Below are positions 19,682-33,103 of a stretch of 64,000 bases of DNA, piece by piece; the first letter of the stretch is position 1, and every line of letters starts with the position of its first letter. Under the pieces are notes generated by a model. That model ran no database searches and was not told the DNA's origin. It worked only from the letters and a program-made list of their open reading frames with translations. The translations under genes and the position numbers were made by a program. Origin of the DNA: Pelobates cultripes (Eukaryota; Chordata; Amphibia; Anura; Pelobatidae); NCBI GenBank assembly GCA_933207985.1, contig OW240916.1, positions 134,049,717 through 134,113,716 of the forward strand, in the 5' to 3' direction.

Positions 19682-22580
19682 TATATATAGAAACATAGAA
19701 ACATAAAATGTGACGGCAGATAAGAACCATTCGGCCCATCTAGTCTGCCCAATTTTCGAAATACTTTCATTAGTCCCTAGCCTTATCTTATAGTTAGGAT
19801 AGCCTTATGCCTATCCCACGCATGCTTAAACTCCTTTACTGTGTTAACCTCAACCACTTCAGCTGGAAGGCTATTCCATGCATCCACTACCCTCTCAGTA
19901 AAGTAATACTTCCTGATATTATTTTTAAACCTTTGTCCCTCTAATACAAGGCTATGTCCTCTTGTTGTGGTAGTTTTTCTTCTTTTAAATATAGTCTCCT
20001 CCTTTACTGTGTTGATTCCCTTTATATATTTAAATGTTTCGATCATATCCCCCCTGTCTCGTCTTTCCTCCAAGCTATACATGTTAAGATCCTTTAACCT
20101 TTCCTGGTAAGTTTTATCCCGCAATCCATGAACCAGTTTAGTAGCCCTTCTCTGAACCCTCTCTAAAGTATCAATATCCTTCTGAAGATCCAACCAAACC
20201 AGTGTACAATACTCCAAGTGAGGTCTCACCAGTGTTCTGTACAATGGCATGAGCACTTCCCTCTTTCTACTGCTAATACATCTCCCTATACAACCAAGCA
20301 TTCTGCTAGCATTTCCTGCTGCTCTGTTACATTGTCTGCCTACCTTTAAGTCATCAGAAATAATCATCCCTAAATCCCTTTCCTCAGATGTTGAGGTTAG
20401 GACTCTATCAAATATTCTGTATTCTGCCCTTGGGTTTTTACGTCCAAGATGCATTATCTTGCACTTATCCACATTAAATGTCATTTGCCACAACTCTGAC
20501 CATTTTTCTAGTTTACATAAATCATTTGCCATTTGGCTTATCCCTCCTGGAACATTAACCCTGTTACATATCTTATCAGCAAAGTATCATTAGTATCATC
20601 AGCAAAAAGACATACCTTACCATCAAGACCTTCTGCAATATCACTAATAAAAATATTAAAGAGAATGGGTCCAAGTACAGATCCCTGAGGTACCCCACTG
20701 TTGCCTGTCACTCAGCCACTGCCTTACCCATTCAACAATATTGGAATCCAAACTTAAAGATTGCAGTTTAGTGATAAGCCTTCTATGTGCAACAGTGTCA
20801 AAAGCCTTACTGAAATCTAGGTAAGCAATGTCTACTGCACCACCCTGATCTATAATTTTAGTTACCCAATCAAAAAAATCAATAAGATTAGTTTGGCTTG
20901 ATCTCCCTGAAGTAAACCCATATTGTCTCTGATCTTGAAATCCATGTGTTTTCAGATGTTCAACAATCCTATCCTTTAACATGGTTTCCAACACTTTCCC
21001 CACTACTGAAGTAAGGCTTACTGGCCTATCGTTGCCGACTCCTCCCTATTACCTTTCTTGTAAATGGGCACAACATTCGCTAACTTCCAATCTTCTGGGA
21101 CTACTCCTGTTAACAATGACTGGTTAAATAAATCTGTTAATGGTTTTGCTAGTACACCACTAAGCTCTTTTAATAGCTTTTGGTGTATTCCATCAGGTCC
21201 CATTGACTTATTTGTCTTTACTTTTGACAGTTGAAATAGAACCTCTTCCTCTGTAAACTCACGTGTAATAAATTACTCATTTATCCTTTTTCTTAACTGA
21301 GGTCCCTTCATTTTCATCTGTAAATACAAAACAAAAATATTCATTGAGGCAGTCAGCTAGACCTTTATCATCTTCTACATACCTTCCTTCTTTTGTTTTT
21401 AATCTAACTAATCCTTGTTTTACTTTTCTTTTCTAATTTATGTATCTAAAAAATGTTTTGTCCCCCTTTTTTACTGACTGTACTATTTTCTCTTCTGTGT
21501 GTGATTTGGAAGCTCTTATAACTTGTTTAGCCTCTTTCTGCCTAATCTTATAGATCATTTTGTCTACCTCACTCTGTTTTTTTTATAATTCCTAAATGCT
21601 AACTTTTTGTTTTTAACTATTTTGGCCACATCTGCGGAGTACCACAGTGGTTTCTTGCATTTTTTTGCTTTTACTGACAAGCCTAATGCAATTTTCTGTT
21701 GCCTTCAATAGTGCAACTTTTAAATAATCCCATTTCTCTTGGACTCCATTTAAATTGCTCCAGTCTGATAATGACTCCTCTACACATATTCTAATTTTAG
21801 AAAAGTCTGTATTTCTAAAGTCTAAAACTTCTATCTTTGTGTGGTGTGACTCAGTCACTGTTCTTATATTAAACCACACTGACTGATGATCACTGGATCC
21901 TACACTTTCACCTACAGTAATATCTGATACCAAATCTCCATTTGTTAACACTAACTCTAGTATGGCCTCTTTACGAGTTGGCTCCTCAACAACTTGTTTT
22001 AGAGACAATCCCAGTAGAGAGTTTAGAATGTATGCTCCTGGCACAAGTAGCTAATTTTGTTTTCCAATTTACATCAGGAAGATTAAAGTCACCCATGATG
22101 ATAACTTCCCCCTTCATTGTCATTTTAGCTATTTCCTCAACTAGTAGATTATCTAACTCTTCTATTTGTCCTGGGGGCCTATAAATCACACCTACACGAG
22201 TTACTGTGTGATTACCAAATTCTAACGTAACCCAAACGGACTCTATGTTCGCCTCACTAACTTTTATTATGCTAGATTTTATGCTATCCTTCACATACAG
22301 GGCCACACCGCCTCCTTTCTTGCCTTCCCTGTCTTTTCTATATAAAGAGTACCCTGGTATTGCTATGTCCCAGTCATTTTTCTCATTATACCATGTCTCA
22401 GTAACAGCGACTAAATCTACATTATCAGTTGCCATTATTGCCACAAGTTCATGGATCTTATTACCTAAATTGCTAGCATTTGTAGACATGACTCTAAGCT
22501 TATCATTTTTTAACACACTTGCTACAGGCACCTTCTGTCCTTGTTTTGGGGGGAAATTGGATTGATTTTTTATCACCCTT
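19682..22580 (-). pseudogene. CR1-like LINE (family A), endonuclease-RT copy
   Basis: The longest CR1-A copy, minus strand. The endonuclease lies at about 22500-21613: LRVMSTNASNLGNKIHEL, then TETWYNEKNDW, GDFNLPDVNW (about 22080) and SSDHQSVWFNI. It is of the apurinic/apyrimidinic type that nicks the target. The RT follows in broken frames: GPDGIHQKLL, VVPEDWKLANVVPIYKKG (21018-21203), AYLDFSKAFDTV (20656-21003) and the C-terminal frame 19783-20532 with RPHLEYC and NSLPAEVVE. Compared with the copy at 15547-16619, about 44 bp are missing at 20699 just before the GVPQGS block, which breaks the frame. The 3' end at 19682 carries complement of TTCTATG units. The N-terminal ORF1 of CR1 was not found. 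Confidence 0.9.
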
Positions 22581-22667
22581 TGCATGCATGTATGTGTGTG
22601 TGTGTATATATTTATATCTTTATATGTGTGCTTTTGGTTTTTCTTTTGGTGCTGATCCACTATAATC
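22560..22667. other. CR1 5' flank / DIRS left boundary
   Basis: A short GT/TA-rich stretch separates the presumed 5' end of CR1-A from the DIRS terminal repeat. No feature is supported. Confidence 0.4.
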
Positions 22668-25235
22668 TAGAGAGAATTTTACCACATGACAGGAGGCTTC
22701 ATATTTGCATATCTTTCTTTACTGAAAACTCCAGCAGCATAGAAACAGTAACAACCAATCAGAGAAAAGATATGGTGCCCATAAAATGCCCTGTCTATGA
22801 CATCACTTCCTCTTTCTTTGCTGCTCCAGCCTACAACAGGTCAGAGTAATTTTACCTCTAGTATAATCTATCTATATTGCTGTATTATTGTACCTGTCCC
22901 CCTCACTAATCTTTTACTATCTCCCCCTGTTTCTCTAACTGCTGTGACTTTATTCCCTTTATCGTTTTTTTTTCGGCGATCCACGGGCAGCGCGGCTGTC
23001 CGTGCCACGCTCGCCACGCGGACCTGCTTCTCCACACACACAGGGGCTGATGGGGACAGGTGGAGGGTAGCCGGGGTTTATTTTAGGTGTTGCCGCGTTT
23101 CTCTTCGTCTCGCTCGTGACCGCGAGCGAGAAACTCTTACTCACGCGGCCGGCGGCCATCTTGGATCTCGCGGCTCGTGAGATCCGCGATGGCCGCCTCT
23201 CCTTCACACACGGCGGTTCTGGAATCACCCTTTTGCTGCCACGATATCGGGGATTGCCCTCAGGGTGATTCCCCATCCTTTCTCATGTGCCTAATCAGCT
23301 TCTATACTATACTTACACCCTACAAGGGTGAGGATTACCTACACTGAATGTCTGACTCAGTGAGTCAGGAGGATAGCATGCACATACTATATGTATTATG
23401 AAGGTTATTAAATACCAAGTTCTTTATCAACTGAACAGACTGACTCACTGTCCCCTGCAAGGACATATGCAATTATACTTACCCCACAGGGGATTTGGTA
23501 TTACTATACCCTTAAAGGGTATGTCATATTAGTTACCCTACACAGGGTCATACTACATTACTGTACCCAAGGGTGCAAATTTATGTGGCTGTCCTCTGGG
23601 TATTTTTTCATGGCACACCACCTGGGGTGACCCCCCAGATACGCATGCAAGGGCGCTGATGGCCCATTTTCAGTTGATGTGGGTGTCCTCTGGTTACCAC
23701 GGCACGCCACCCGGGGTGAACCCCGATGATATGCACGAGGGCCTGCTCCTTAATTTTAGAGATACACATAGCCCTGATTTCTATATTACGTGCATAAAGC
23801 CTTCTATATACACCCCCAACACTGGGCAACCCCCGGTTGTCACAGGAGCCGACCTCTATTTTGTATATGACAACCTCCACGACCTTTCCACAGAAACTTG
23901 TTTTCGCCCAACAGGTCGGGATCCACCTCAGATCATGGAGGATACCCAAAACAGCCAAGATTTTCAAGTCATGATCAATGCCGCCGTGGCGGCTTCTGTG
24001 GAGAAGGCCCTCTTGAGAGCCCTACCCCACAGTCAAGGCGACACAAGCCCCCCAGAACGCATGGAAGCGTCGGGCTCAGAGGTGTCTAAGGCCAAGAGGC
24101 AAAGAAAGGCTTCGAGCCCCCCCCCACCAGGGCTAAGGGCAAAGTGTCGGTCAAAAGAATTAAGAACGCGGACCGACAGCCCGCACCTTTTCCACCCCAA
24201 TCCTCGGACGAGGAAGATGCCTATGTCCCACATGCCCTAGACGTGGTGGACGAGTGGCACGGGGATGGCTCTCCCTCAGACGACGAGGAGTGGCAGGACC
24301 TACCACCTACCTCTTCGAAATATGTCAAGGAGACCTTCCTAGGCAAGGAATTCGACAATAACCGCCACACCGATCCGACCGAAGATGGTGTGTTTCTAGA
24401 TGACCAGAGGACACCGCTGTTCGACCTACGCACCATCCGGCACCCACGGTCCTCAGAGTGGACGCTGCCAGATCACCTGGCGAAATTCATACATTACTGG
24501 CTGCGCAAACCGCTGGAAAAGGAGGTACGGGGACGCCTCAGGACTGAATGCCCCAGGCCGCTGATCCCCGACAAAGTGGCACTGGCGCCCGAATTCGACG
24601 ACACTATGGTGGTCTTCATGTCACGCACGGGCAGGGACCCGCGCAAAGGGGTGGAGAAGGGCATGGAAGCGGCACAGGACAAAGTGCTGGATTTGCTCGG
24701 CCCCATTGCCAAGATGCTATACTTCGCAGACCTAGCCCTCAGCCAAGACTCTCAACTGGACCCTCATGTCATACGTGAATGGGCTCAACGCGCTGTGTGC
24801 CTACTGGGCAATGCTAACGCCGCACTTTGCGTCGAAAGACGCAGATCGGCCCTAATACGTATTGATAGCAAGCTCCTGGACCTCGGGGCTAAAGAATTTG
24901 GACCGAAAGCCCAAGGCCTGTTATTTGGCGATGCCTTCATCGCGGAACTTAAAAGACATGTGAACCTATTCACTACCTTGAACAAGGCTCAAACCTCTCT
25001 CAAACAGGTGTTCCACACCCCATCCACAAGAGGTGTTTTTGGAAGGGCTGGTCGACAACGGAACCGTGCCACCAGCCGATTTTGGGCCTCAGGTTCCAGA
25101 CTGTTCCCACAAGCCCCGAATTTCTTCCCGTCTACAACGCAAAGACCCTTATCGTTCCGAGGAATGGGGAGAACCAGAGGCTTCAGAGGCCGTGGCTCTC
25201 TTGCGCACCTAAGGCACGTTCAGGGCCGACCTTAG
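22668..25235 (+). mobile_element. DIRS1-type retrotransposon, 5' end through gag
   Basis: The left end reads GAATTTTACCACATGACAGGAGGCTTC, with 'catatttgcatatctttctt' next. The same terminal block is found in the minus-strand DIRS at 60713-60850 and in its internal complementary region near 61310-61345. A GC-rich leader (about 22970-23280) follows, then gag. RT, RNase H and recombinase of DIRS are absent; the sequence passes into gypsy protease coding near 25190-25240. The element is therefore truncated at its 3' side. Confidence 0.85.
23935..25235 (+). pseudogene. gag: DIRS1 gag-like ORF1, one frameshift
   Basis: A gag-like nucleocapsid gene. The start is taken at the ATG 23935 (MEDTQNSQDFQVMINAAVAA), since the upstream part of that frame has no gag character. 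The frame changes in the C-run at about 24117-24126, continuing in the frame open from 24144. Conserved blocks are EWTLPDHLAKFIHYWLRKPL (about 24457-24516), ECPRPLIPDKVAL, AVCLLGNANAALCVERRRSA (about 24793-24852) and LLFGDAFIAELKRH. The last two resemble the N-terminal gag core of amphibian and fish DIRS1 elements. An RG-rich tail (RGFRGRGS) fits RNA binding. The homologous blocks SRDWSPLEHRANF and KTLDKDVHNRLW occur in the minus-strand DIRS at 63701-63958. A stop is reached at 25235, close to the point where gypsy coding starts. Confidence 0.85.
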
Positions 25236-27880
25236 GTGTGATGTATATGTCCCCTAAATTGACTAAGAACCATTTCCTTATAAGAGTTACTTTATCTTGT
25301 AAGAAAACCGCTGTACAGTGGGAGGCTATGATTGACTCTGGGGCAGCAGAGAATTTACTAGACAAGGAATCCTCTGCTAAATATCTCCTGCCCTTAAGGC
25401 AGAAAGAAAGACCCATAGCAATGGAGGCCATCGATGGGAGACCCCTTACCCAGCCTCTCATCACGCATGAAACCCTGCCAATCACTGTCTCAGTGGGTAT
25501 CTTACATTCTGAGGAAATAGTTTTTCAAATTATATCCTCACCCACATGTCCTATCATACTCGGTTTTCCTTGGCTCCAGAAACACAATCTACATTTAGAT
25601 TGGGTTGAAGGAGAGATCATGAGTTGGGGTGAGAGATGCAGAGGTTTTTGTTTTAAGTAGATGCCACAATCTATTGGTACCATCAATATACCTATAGCTC
25701 CTCCCCTAACCACAGAAATCCCCCCGCAGTATTTTGACCTACAGGAGGTATTTAACAAAGGTCAGTCAGAAATACTACCACCACATAGACCCTACGACTG
25801 TACCATAAACTTGTTACCAGGTACTATGCCTCTTAAAGGAGGAGTATATGCACTATCTCCTCAGGAAAATCTTTGTTTAGAAGAGTATATAAAAGATGCT
25901 CTCAGAAAGGGTCACATACGTAGATCCTCTTCACCTGCTGGGGCTGGGTTCTTCTTTGTTTCTAAAAAAGAAGGAGACCTACGTCCTTGTATAGACTATA
26001 GGGGTTTGAATAGGATAACAATAAAAAACACGTATCCCATTCTCCTTATTTCTGAATTATTCGATAGGTTGAAGGGAGCCCAAGTCTTCACTGAGCTCGA
26101 CCTCAGAAGTGCTTACAACCCCAGCCAGAATTAAGGAAGGTCATGAGTGGAAGACCGCATTCAATACAAGAATGGGACATTACGAATATCTAGTTATGCC
26201 GTTCAGACTATGCAATGCTCCAGCGGTATTTCAGGATGTTATTAACGATGTCCTTAGGGAGTACCTCCACATGTTCGTTTTAGTGTACATGGACGACATT
26301 CTCATCTATTCCCCAGACCTTAAGACACATCACGAACATGTGAGAACAGTACTAAAAACCCTGTTAAAGAACGGCCTCTACTGTAAGCTGGAGAAGTGCC
26401 AGTTTGACCAGACCGAGATACAGTTTCTCGGATATGTTATATCTCCATCTGGCTTCAAAATGGACCCTCACAAGTTGGAAGCAGTCTTACAATGGCCGCT
26501 ACCCAAAGGCCTTAAAGCTACACAACACTTTATAGGTTTTGCGAATTATTACCACAAGTTCATTAAAGGTTTCTCCTCTGTAATCTCCCCTATTACCAAC
26601 CTAACCAAAAAAGGAGCAGATTGCAATTCATGGCCCAAGGAAGCAAAGGAGGCATTTGAACAATTAAAATCTTTATTTGCCGCAGCTCCTGTCCTGACAC
26701 ATCCCGATCCAACCAAACCATTTATTCTAGAAGTAGATGCGTCAGAAACAGGAGTAGGAGCCATTCTGTCCCAAAGAGAAAGTCCTGATATGCCTTTACA
26801 TCCCTGTGGGTTTTTCTCTAGAAAACTAACACCTGCAGAGAAAAATTATGACATTGGAAATAGGGAATTATTGGACATAATACTTGCCCTTAAAGAATGG
26901 AGACATCTCCCAGAAGGTTCCAAAGATCCACTTCTGATTTTTACCGATCACAACAATTTGGCTTATATTGGGGATGCTAAGAGATTGTCCTCTCGTCAGG
27001 CTAGATGGTCATTGTTCCTCTACTGATTTAACTTTGTAATTATCTATAGGCCCGGGACCAAGAACACCAAGGCAGATGCATTGTCTAGACAGTTTGAGAC
27101 AGATGAGATCCCTGAACAAGAGGTATCTCCTATCATACCTCCAGAATGCCTCATTGCTACTACTGTTTCTGAAGTGTCTTCTCCACTCTTCTGTGCTATA
27201 CTCGCAGATCAAACCCAGGCACCCGTGGAGAGACCTCCGGATAAACTGTACGTTTCACCACCCTTAGGAAAAAAGGTACTTGGTTTATTCCATGATAATC
27301 TGACAGCAGGTCATCTGGAAGTCCATAAAACTCTCTCTGCTATCTCCAGGAGGTTCTAGTGGCCTACACTTAGAAATGACATCAAGGATTATGTAGGGGC
27401 ATGTCAAATATGTGCCATTTCTAAATCCTCTCACAAACCACCTCCTGGCTTGTTACAACCATTACCTATACCTTCTGCTCCATGGACCCATTTAGCCATG
27501 GATTTCATGGTGGATCTGCCCAGCTTAAACGGGTTTAACACAATCCTTATGGTCATAGATAGATTCTCAAAAATTGAACATTTTGTACCTCTTAAAAAAT
27601 TACCATCTGCTCAAGATCTTGTACAAATATTTTTAAAAGAGATTTTGCTAAAAATATAGTTTCTGACAGAGGTACCCAATTTATTTCTAGGTTCTGGCGT
27701 GCCTTTTGTAAACAATTGGGTATAGAACTTTCATTTTCCTCAGCGTATCACCCTCAGACTAATGGTGCAGCAGAGAGGGCCAATCAGTCCTTAGAATCTT
27801 ATTTACGTTGTTTTATCGATGCCAATCAGTCTAACTGGTATGAACTGCCTTCTCTGGGCATCGCGCCCAAATCAAAGATG
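25190..27880 (+). pseudogene. pol: Ty3/gypsy pol: protease, RT, RNase H, integrase (broken)
   Basis: Collinear gypsy domains. Protease: AMIDSGAAENLLDKES (active Asp in DSG, about 25330-25340), then IDGRPLTQPLITHETLPITV and [40 protein letters not shown] and VLVYMDDILIYS with the YMDD box near 26285-26300. RNase H: ILEVDASETGVGAILSQ, NRELLDIILALKEWRH and FTDHNNL. Chromodomain-type tether not seen. Zinc-binding domain: about 27280-27440, with the CQIC pair. Integrase core: [37 protein letters not shown]. Lesions: in-frame TAG at 25658, a frameshift near 26125, TGA at 27024, TAG at 27357 and a frameshift near 27645. Integrase ends near 27865 at ELPSLG and joins LTR sequence directly, so the C-terminus and PPT are deleted. 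No gypsy 5' LTR or gag is seen. The copy is dead. Confidence 0.93.
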
Positions 27881-28366
27881 TCGCGGACCACGTGGTCACG
27901 TCCATCTTAAGCTCCGCCCCTCTAATGAATACAGACATGCGCGTGACGTCACGACTTTAGCGCCCGCGCACGTTCTGGGGTCAGAGGTCACCCTCTGACC
28001 AATCAGAAGCCAGAGAGGGATATTTAAATCCCTAATTCAATTTACTTCCTTGCCCTGTCATGGTTTCCTGTTCCTGGTTCCTGAGAGTGCGTTTATCTTT
28101 TGTGATTTTGACTTCCTGGTATCCTGATCATGGCTTTTCCCTGGTTATTCTGAATTCTGGTTCCCCTGACTTGGCTTGTTTAAGCGGTATTTGAGTATTT
28201 CTGGCTTCCTTGACCTCGGCTTTCCCTTTGACCATTCTCTATCTCTAGCGTATTTGTCTGGCCATTATATGGTCCGGTTTACGCTCTATCCTTTTATTTT
28301 CCTTTTCTTTTTTATGTATATATTTACATAGTTTCTGCGTGTTGGACCACACTAGCTGCCGTGACA
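27866..28366 (+). mobile_element. Gypsy LTR, 5' part deleted
   Basis: It ends CTGCCGTGACA at 28366, an expected gypsy-type LTR end (complement TGTCACGG). Before it lie repeated 'ctggtt', 'ccttgacctcggc' and 'ttattctgaattctggttcc' blocks and a GC-rich promoter-like part with CACGTG and TGACGTCA motifs (about 27885-27960). A TATTTAAAT box is at 28021-28028. The LTR start is missing at the integrase junction. L1 sequence begins directly after. Confidence 0.75.
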
Positions 28367-29851
28367 GTTCTTTTATAAAAAAAAGAAAAGAACAGAACAG
28401 AGAAAAAGAGTTATTAATAAATAAGATAGAAATATTAGAACAGGAACATAAACAATCATTGAATCATGAATCACTGGAGAAACTGGAAAAGTTAAAAGGA
28501 GATTTGGATGGGTTAATGGGGATAGAGATATCTAAAGAATATTTGTTATTTAATAAGACACATTATTTACAAGCAAAAAAAGCAAAGAAAGCTATTGGCA
28601 CAAGATATCAAAAATTAATATATTAAAGCATATATTCCTAAAATAAAGGATAGACAGGGACAGTATTGACATAAATCACAGGATATAGCACGTATATTTC
28701 AAACCTATTATCATGATTTATACAATATCCACGAAAATAAAACTGGGAAAATAAACAATGAATTAAAAAAGAACATGAAGATATATATAGAGATTTTTTT
28801 TTAAATATGAAACCACAAATGAAAAGAGAAAGGAACTGGGGAAGTTAATTAAATCAGAAGATATAGAAAAGGCAATTATGGATTCCCCTAATAGGAAAAG
28901 CCCAGGACCAGATGGTTTCTCTATACTATATTACAAACTTTTAAGACTAGAACTGGGCCCTTTCTTTGCAGATATGTTTAATGATATTTTAAAAGGAGAA
29001 GGCCTAGATCAAAAGATACTAGAGGCAGTAATCACTCTAATACCGAAGGAAGGGAAAGAGTGAGAGTTATGTGAAAGTTATCTGCCAATATCTTTGTTTA
29101 ATAGAGATTTAAAATTATTTACCAAGGGTACTTACTGAAAGATTGAGGAGGTAGCACCATTTAGTATTCATCCAGAAAAATCAGGTTTTGTACCAAATAG
29201 GGGAATTAGGGATAATACAACTAAAATTATAAATATTATGACCTATGTGCAAAAAAAAAATATTCCGTCAATTCTATTAGGGGTAGATTCTGAAAAAGCA
29301 TTTGACTGGGTCAGTTGGTTATTTATGTATGAGGTCTTAAAAAAACTTGAGGTAGGGGAAAATGTTTTGGGCTGGATTAAGGCTATGTATAATTCACCAA
29401 CAGCCAGAGTCAGGGTTAATGGAATAATCTCGGATCAGTTCTATATGACCGATGGGACAAGGCAAGGGTGCCCACTGTCCCTGTTGCTATTTATCTTGAC
29501 CCTGGAACCATTTTTTAACGCAATAAGGATGAATAATAAGATACAGGATATTAGGCTTCAAAATGAACAGTTGAAGTTAGCAGCATATGCTGATGATATC
29601 ATGCTAACCATTACAAAACCCCTAATATCATTGCATTTTGTATGTAGAGAACTGAAAGTATATAGTTACTTCTCAAATTTTAAAGTAAATACTTCTAAGT
29701 GGCAAGTCCTAAGTATGAATATAAGTTTGGGACAGAAAAAGGAAATTTTGTTAAAATACCAACTTAAAGAGGTGCATCAGGCACTTAAATATCGAAGTGT
29801 TATGATACCTCCCAAAATTAGATTTATTTATTTGTTGTCAATTATATTCCA
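28367..29851 (+). pseudogene. L1-clade LINE A, RT segment
   Basis: A 5'-truncated L1 ORF2. A lysine/glutamate-rich linker (about 28370-28626, KELLINKIEILEQEHK) precedes the RT. RT blocks: NRKSPGPDGFSILYYKLL (about 28893), VITLIPKEGKE, GVDSEKAFDWVSWLFMYEV (about 29280), DGTRQGCPLSLLLFILTLEP (about 29451) and AAYADDIMLTI (about 29581) with the YADD box. Stops and frameshifts break it at about 28626-28878 and 29063-29238. The reading is interrupted at 29852 by a TTAA-target element and resumes at 31515. Confidence 0.9.
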
Positions 29852-29855
29852 TTAA

Positions 29856-31510
<1,655 letters not shown>

Positions 31511-31514
31511 TTAA

Positions 31515-31954
31515 TTAAAAGAATTGATTCAAATTTTAAAATTTGGCTGTTCCCACATATATCATGAAAGGGAAGAATTTCAGTGATATCAATGAATATC
31601 CATCCGAGAGTACTTTTTCTGTTCCAAGCAATCCCAATTTTGATTCCAAAGTCATTCTTTAAATGGTTAAACAGTTGATTAATAGATAAAAATAGAAAAT
31701 AGATAGAAATAAATCCCCTTGCCTTGCTTATAATTATTTAATGAGGCCTAAGAGAAGTGGAGGACTTGGTGTCCCAGATATATATCAATACTATCAAGCA
31801 TCTCACTTAAGGCGTATATTAGATTGGTCTCAATGTAAGGAGAAAAGTTGGATATCTATAGAGAAAGAGTTCTTTGAAATTCCAATTAATATTGTTGCGT
31901 GGACTGAAAACCCAATGAAACCCAATCCTACTTAGCTAATTTGGAATAAGATTT
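31515..31954 (+). pseudogene. L1-clade LINE A, continued (after TTAA element)
   Basis: Fragments of ORF2 thumb coding. Around 31580-31670 one frame gives MNIHPRVLFLFQAIPILIPKSFF, matching the MNLLPRIMHIFQTIP block of L1-B at 53925. 31741-31935 gives MRPKRSGGLGVPDIYQYYQASHL. These are C-terminal to the YADD block, as expected for one interrupted L1. Confidence 0.8.
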
Positions 31955-32527
31955 TTAAAGGCGCACTATAGGGTCAGGAACACAATCATGTATTCCTGAC
32001 CATATGGTGTTAAAACCACCATCTTGCCCCCCTGTTCTACTCATGCCTTTCTAAATATAGTAAAATCTTACTTTTGTTCAAGTCTGGAGCTGCAGGCGTT
32101 GTCCCTGTTTCCTTTTGACCTGCCCACTGCCTGCTGACATCAGCAGAAGTGGTAGCCTGATCCAATCACAATGCTTCCCCATAGGATTGGCTGAGACTGA
32201 CAAAGAGGCAGATTAGGGGCAGAGCCAGCACAATTCAAACACAGCCCTGGCCAATCAGCATCTCCTCATAGAGTGGAATTGAATCAATGAATCTCTATGA
32301 GGAAAGTTCAGTGTCTCCATGCAGAAGGAGGAGAAACTGAATGTTTGGATGCCATGACCCAGGAAGGATCTCTTACAGCCATCTGAGGAGTGGCGAGTGA
32401 ACTTATCTCTAGGCTGTAATGTAAACACTGCATTTTCTCTGAAAAGACAGTTTTTACAGCAAAAAGCCTGAAGCTATAGCAAATTCAATAAGCTGTAGTT
32501 GTTCTGGTGACTATTTTGTCCCTTTAA
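31955..32527. mobile_element. T2-type MITE, complete
   Basis: It starts TTAAAGGCGCACTATAGGG and ends TGTCCCTTTAA, 573 bp. The interior matches 13756-14265. It splits the L1 copy, whose coding resumes after 32527. No open frame of interest. Confidence 0.85.
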
Positions 32528-32967
32528 GGTAGGGAAAATTAGTAAATTCCCAAGTCTCCTCTTCCTGATCTCACATAATCCAGATTTTCCACCCGGGAGG
32601 AAAAATCAACTCCAAGTAATTTTTTTTTAGCGATGACGAAAAGTATGGTATATTAAGTAGAATTATAAATGCAATCTCGGGTGATCTACTATCAATGGAT
32701 AGTTTGTTTTATCAAAGTGGAAGGACACCCTTTGCTTATCTACATTTGCAGCATTTTTACCAGTCACTTAGGAAGCAATACGAGATCCTGCATAATTTTA
32801 CTAGTTTTGAGTTATTATGTGAGAAGAAGGAACATATACCATATTTATTATCTAAATTATATAAATTACTTGGGGAAAAGATGGAGAGAAATCTCCCATA
32901 TTTTACAAGGTTATGGGAAAAAGACCTGGGAATTACCATATCCCATCAGCACTGGAATAGATATTTT
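32528..32967 (+). pseudogene. L1-clade LINE A, ORF2 C-terminal part
   Basis: 32695-32967 reads as the L1 C-terminal domain: RTPFAYLHLQHFYQSLRK, TSFELLCEKKEHIPYLLSKL and LWEKDLGITISHQHWNRYF. It ends where a foldback MITE begins. Frames at 32669 and 32757 are shadows. Confidence 0.75.
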
Positions 32968-33103
32968 AAGGGGTGGGCAATCTGCGGCCCTCCAGATGTT
33001 TTGGACTACATTTCCCTCAATGCTTTGCTAGCAATATGGCCCTAAGAGCATTATGGGAGATGTAGTCCAAAACATCTGGAGGGCCACAGATTGCCCACCC
33101 CTG
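32968..33103. mobile_element. Foldback MITE (hAT-like)
   Basis: The arms 'aggggtgggcaatctg...gttttggactacattt' and 'atgtagtccaaaac...cagattgcccacccctg' are inverted repeats around a 35-40 bp centre. The right end is CAGGGGTGGGCAA type, typical of short hAT derivatives. The two flanks do not show a clean 8-bp duplication, so the exact ends are uncertain. A relative lies at 56463-56575. Confidence 0.8.
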
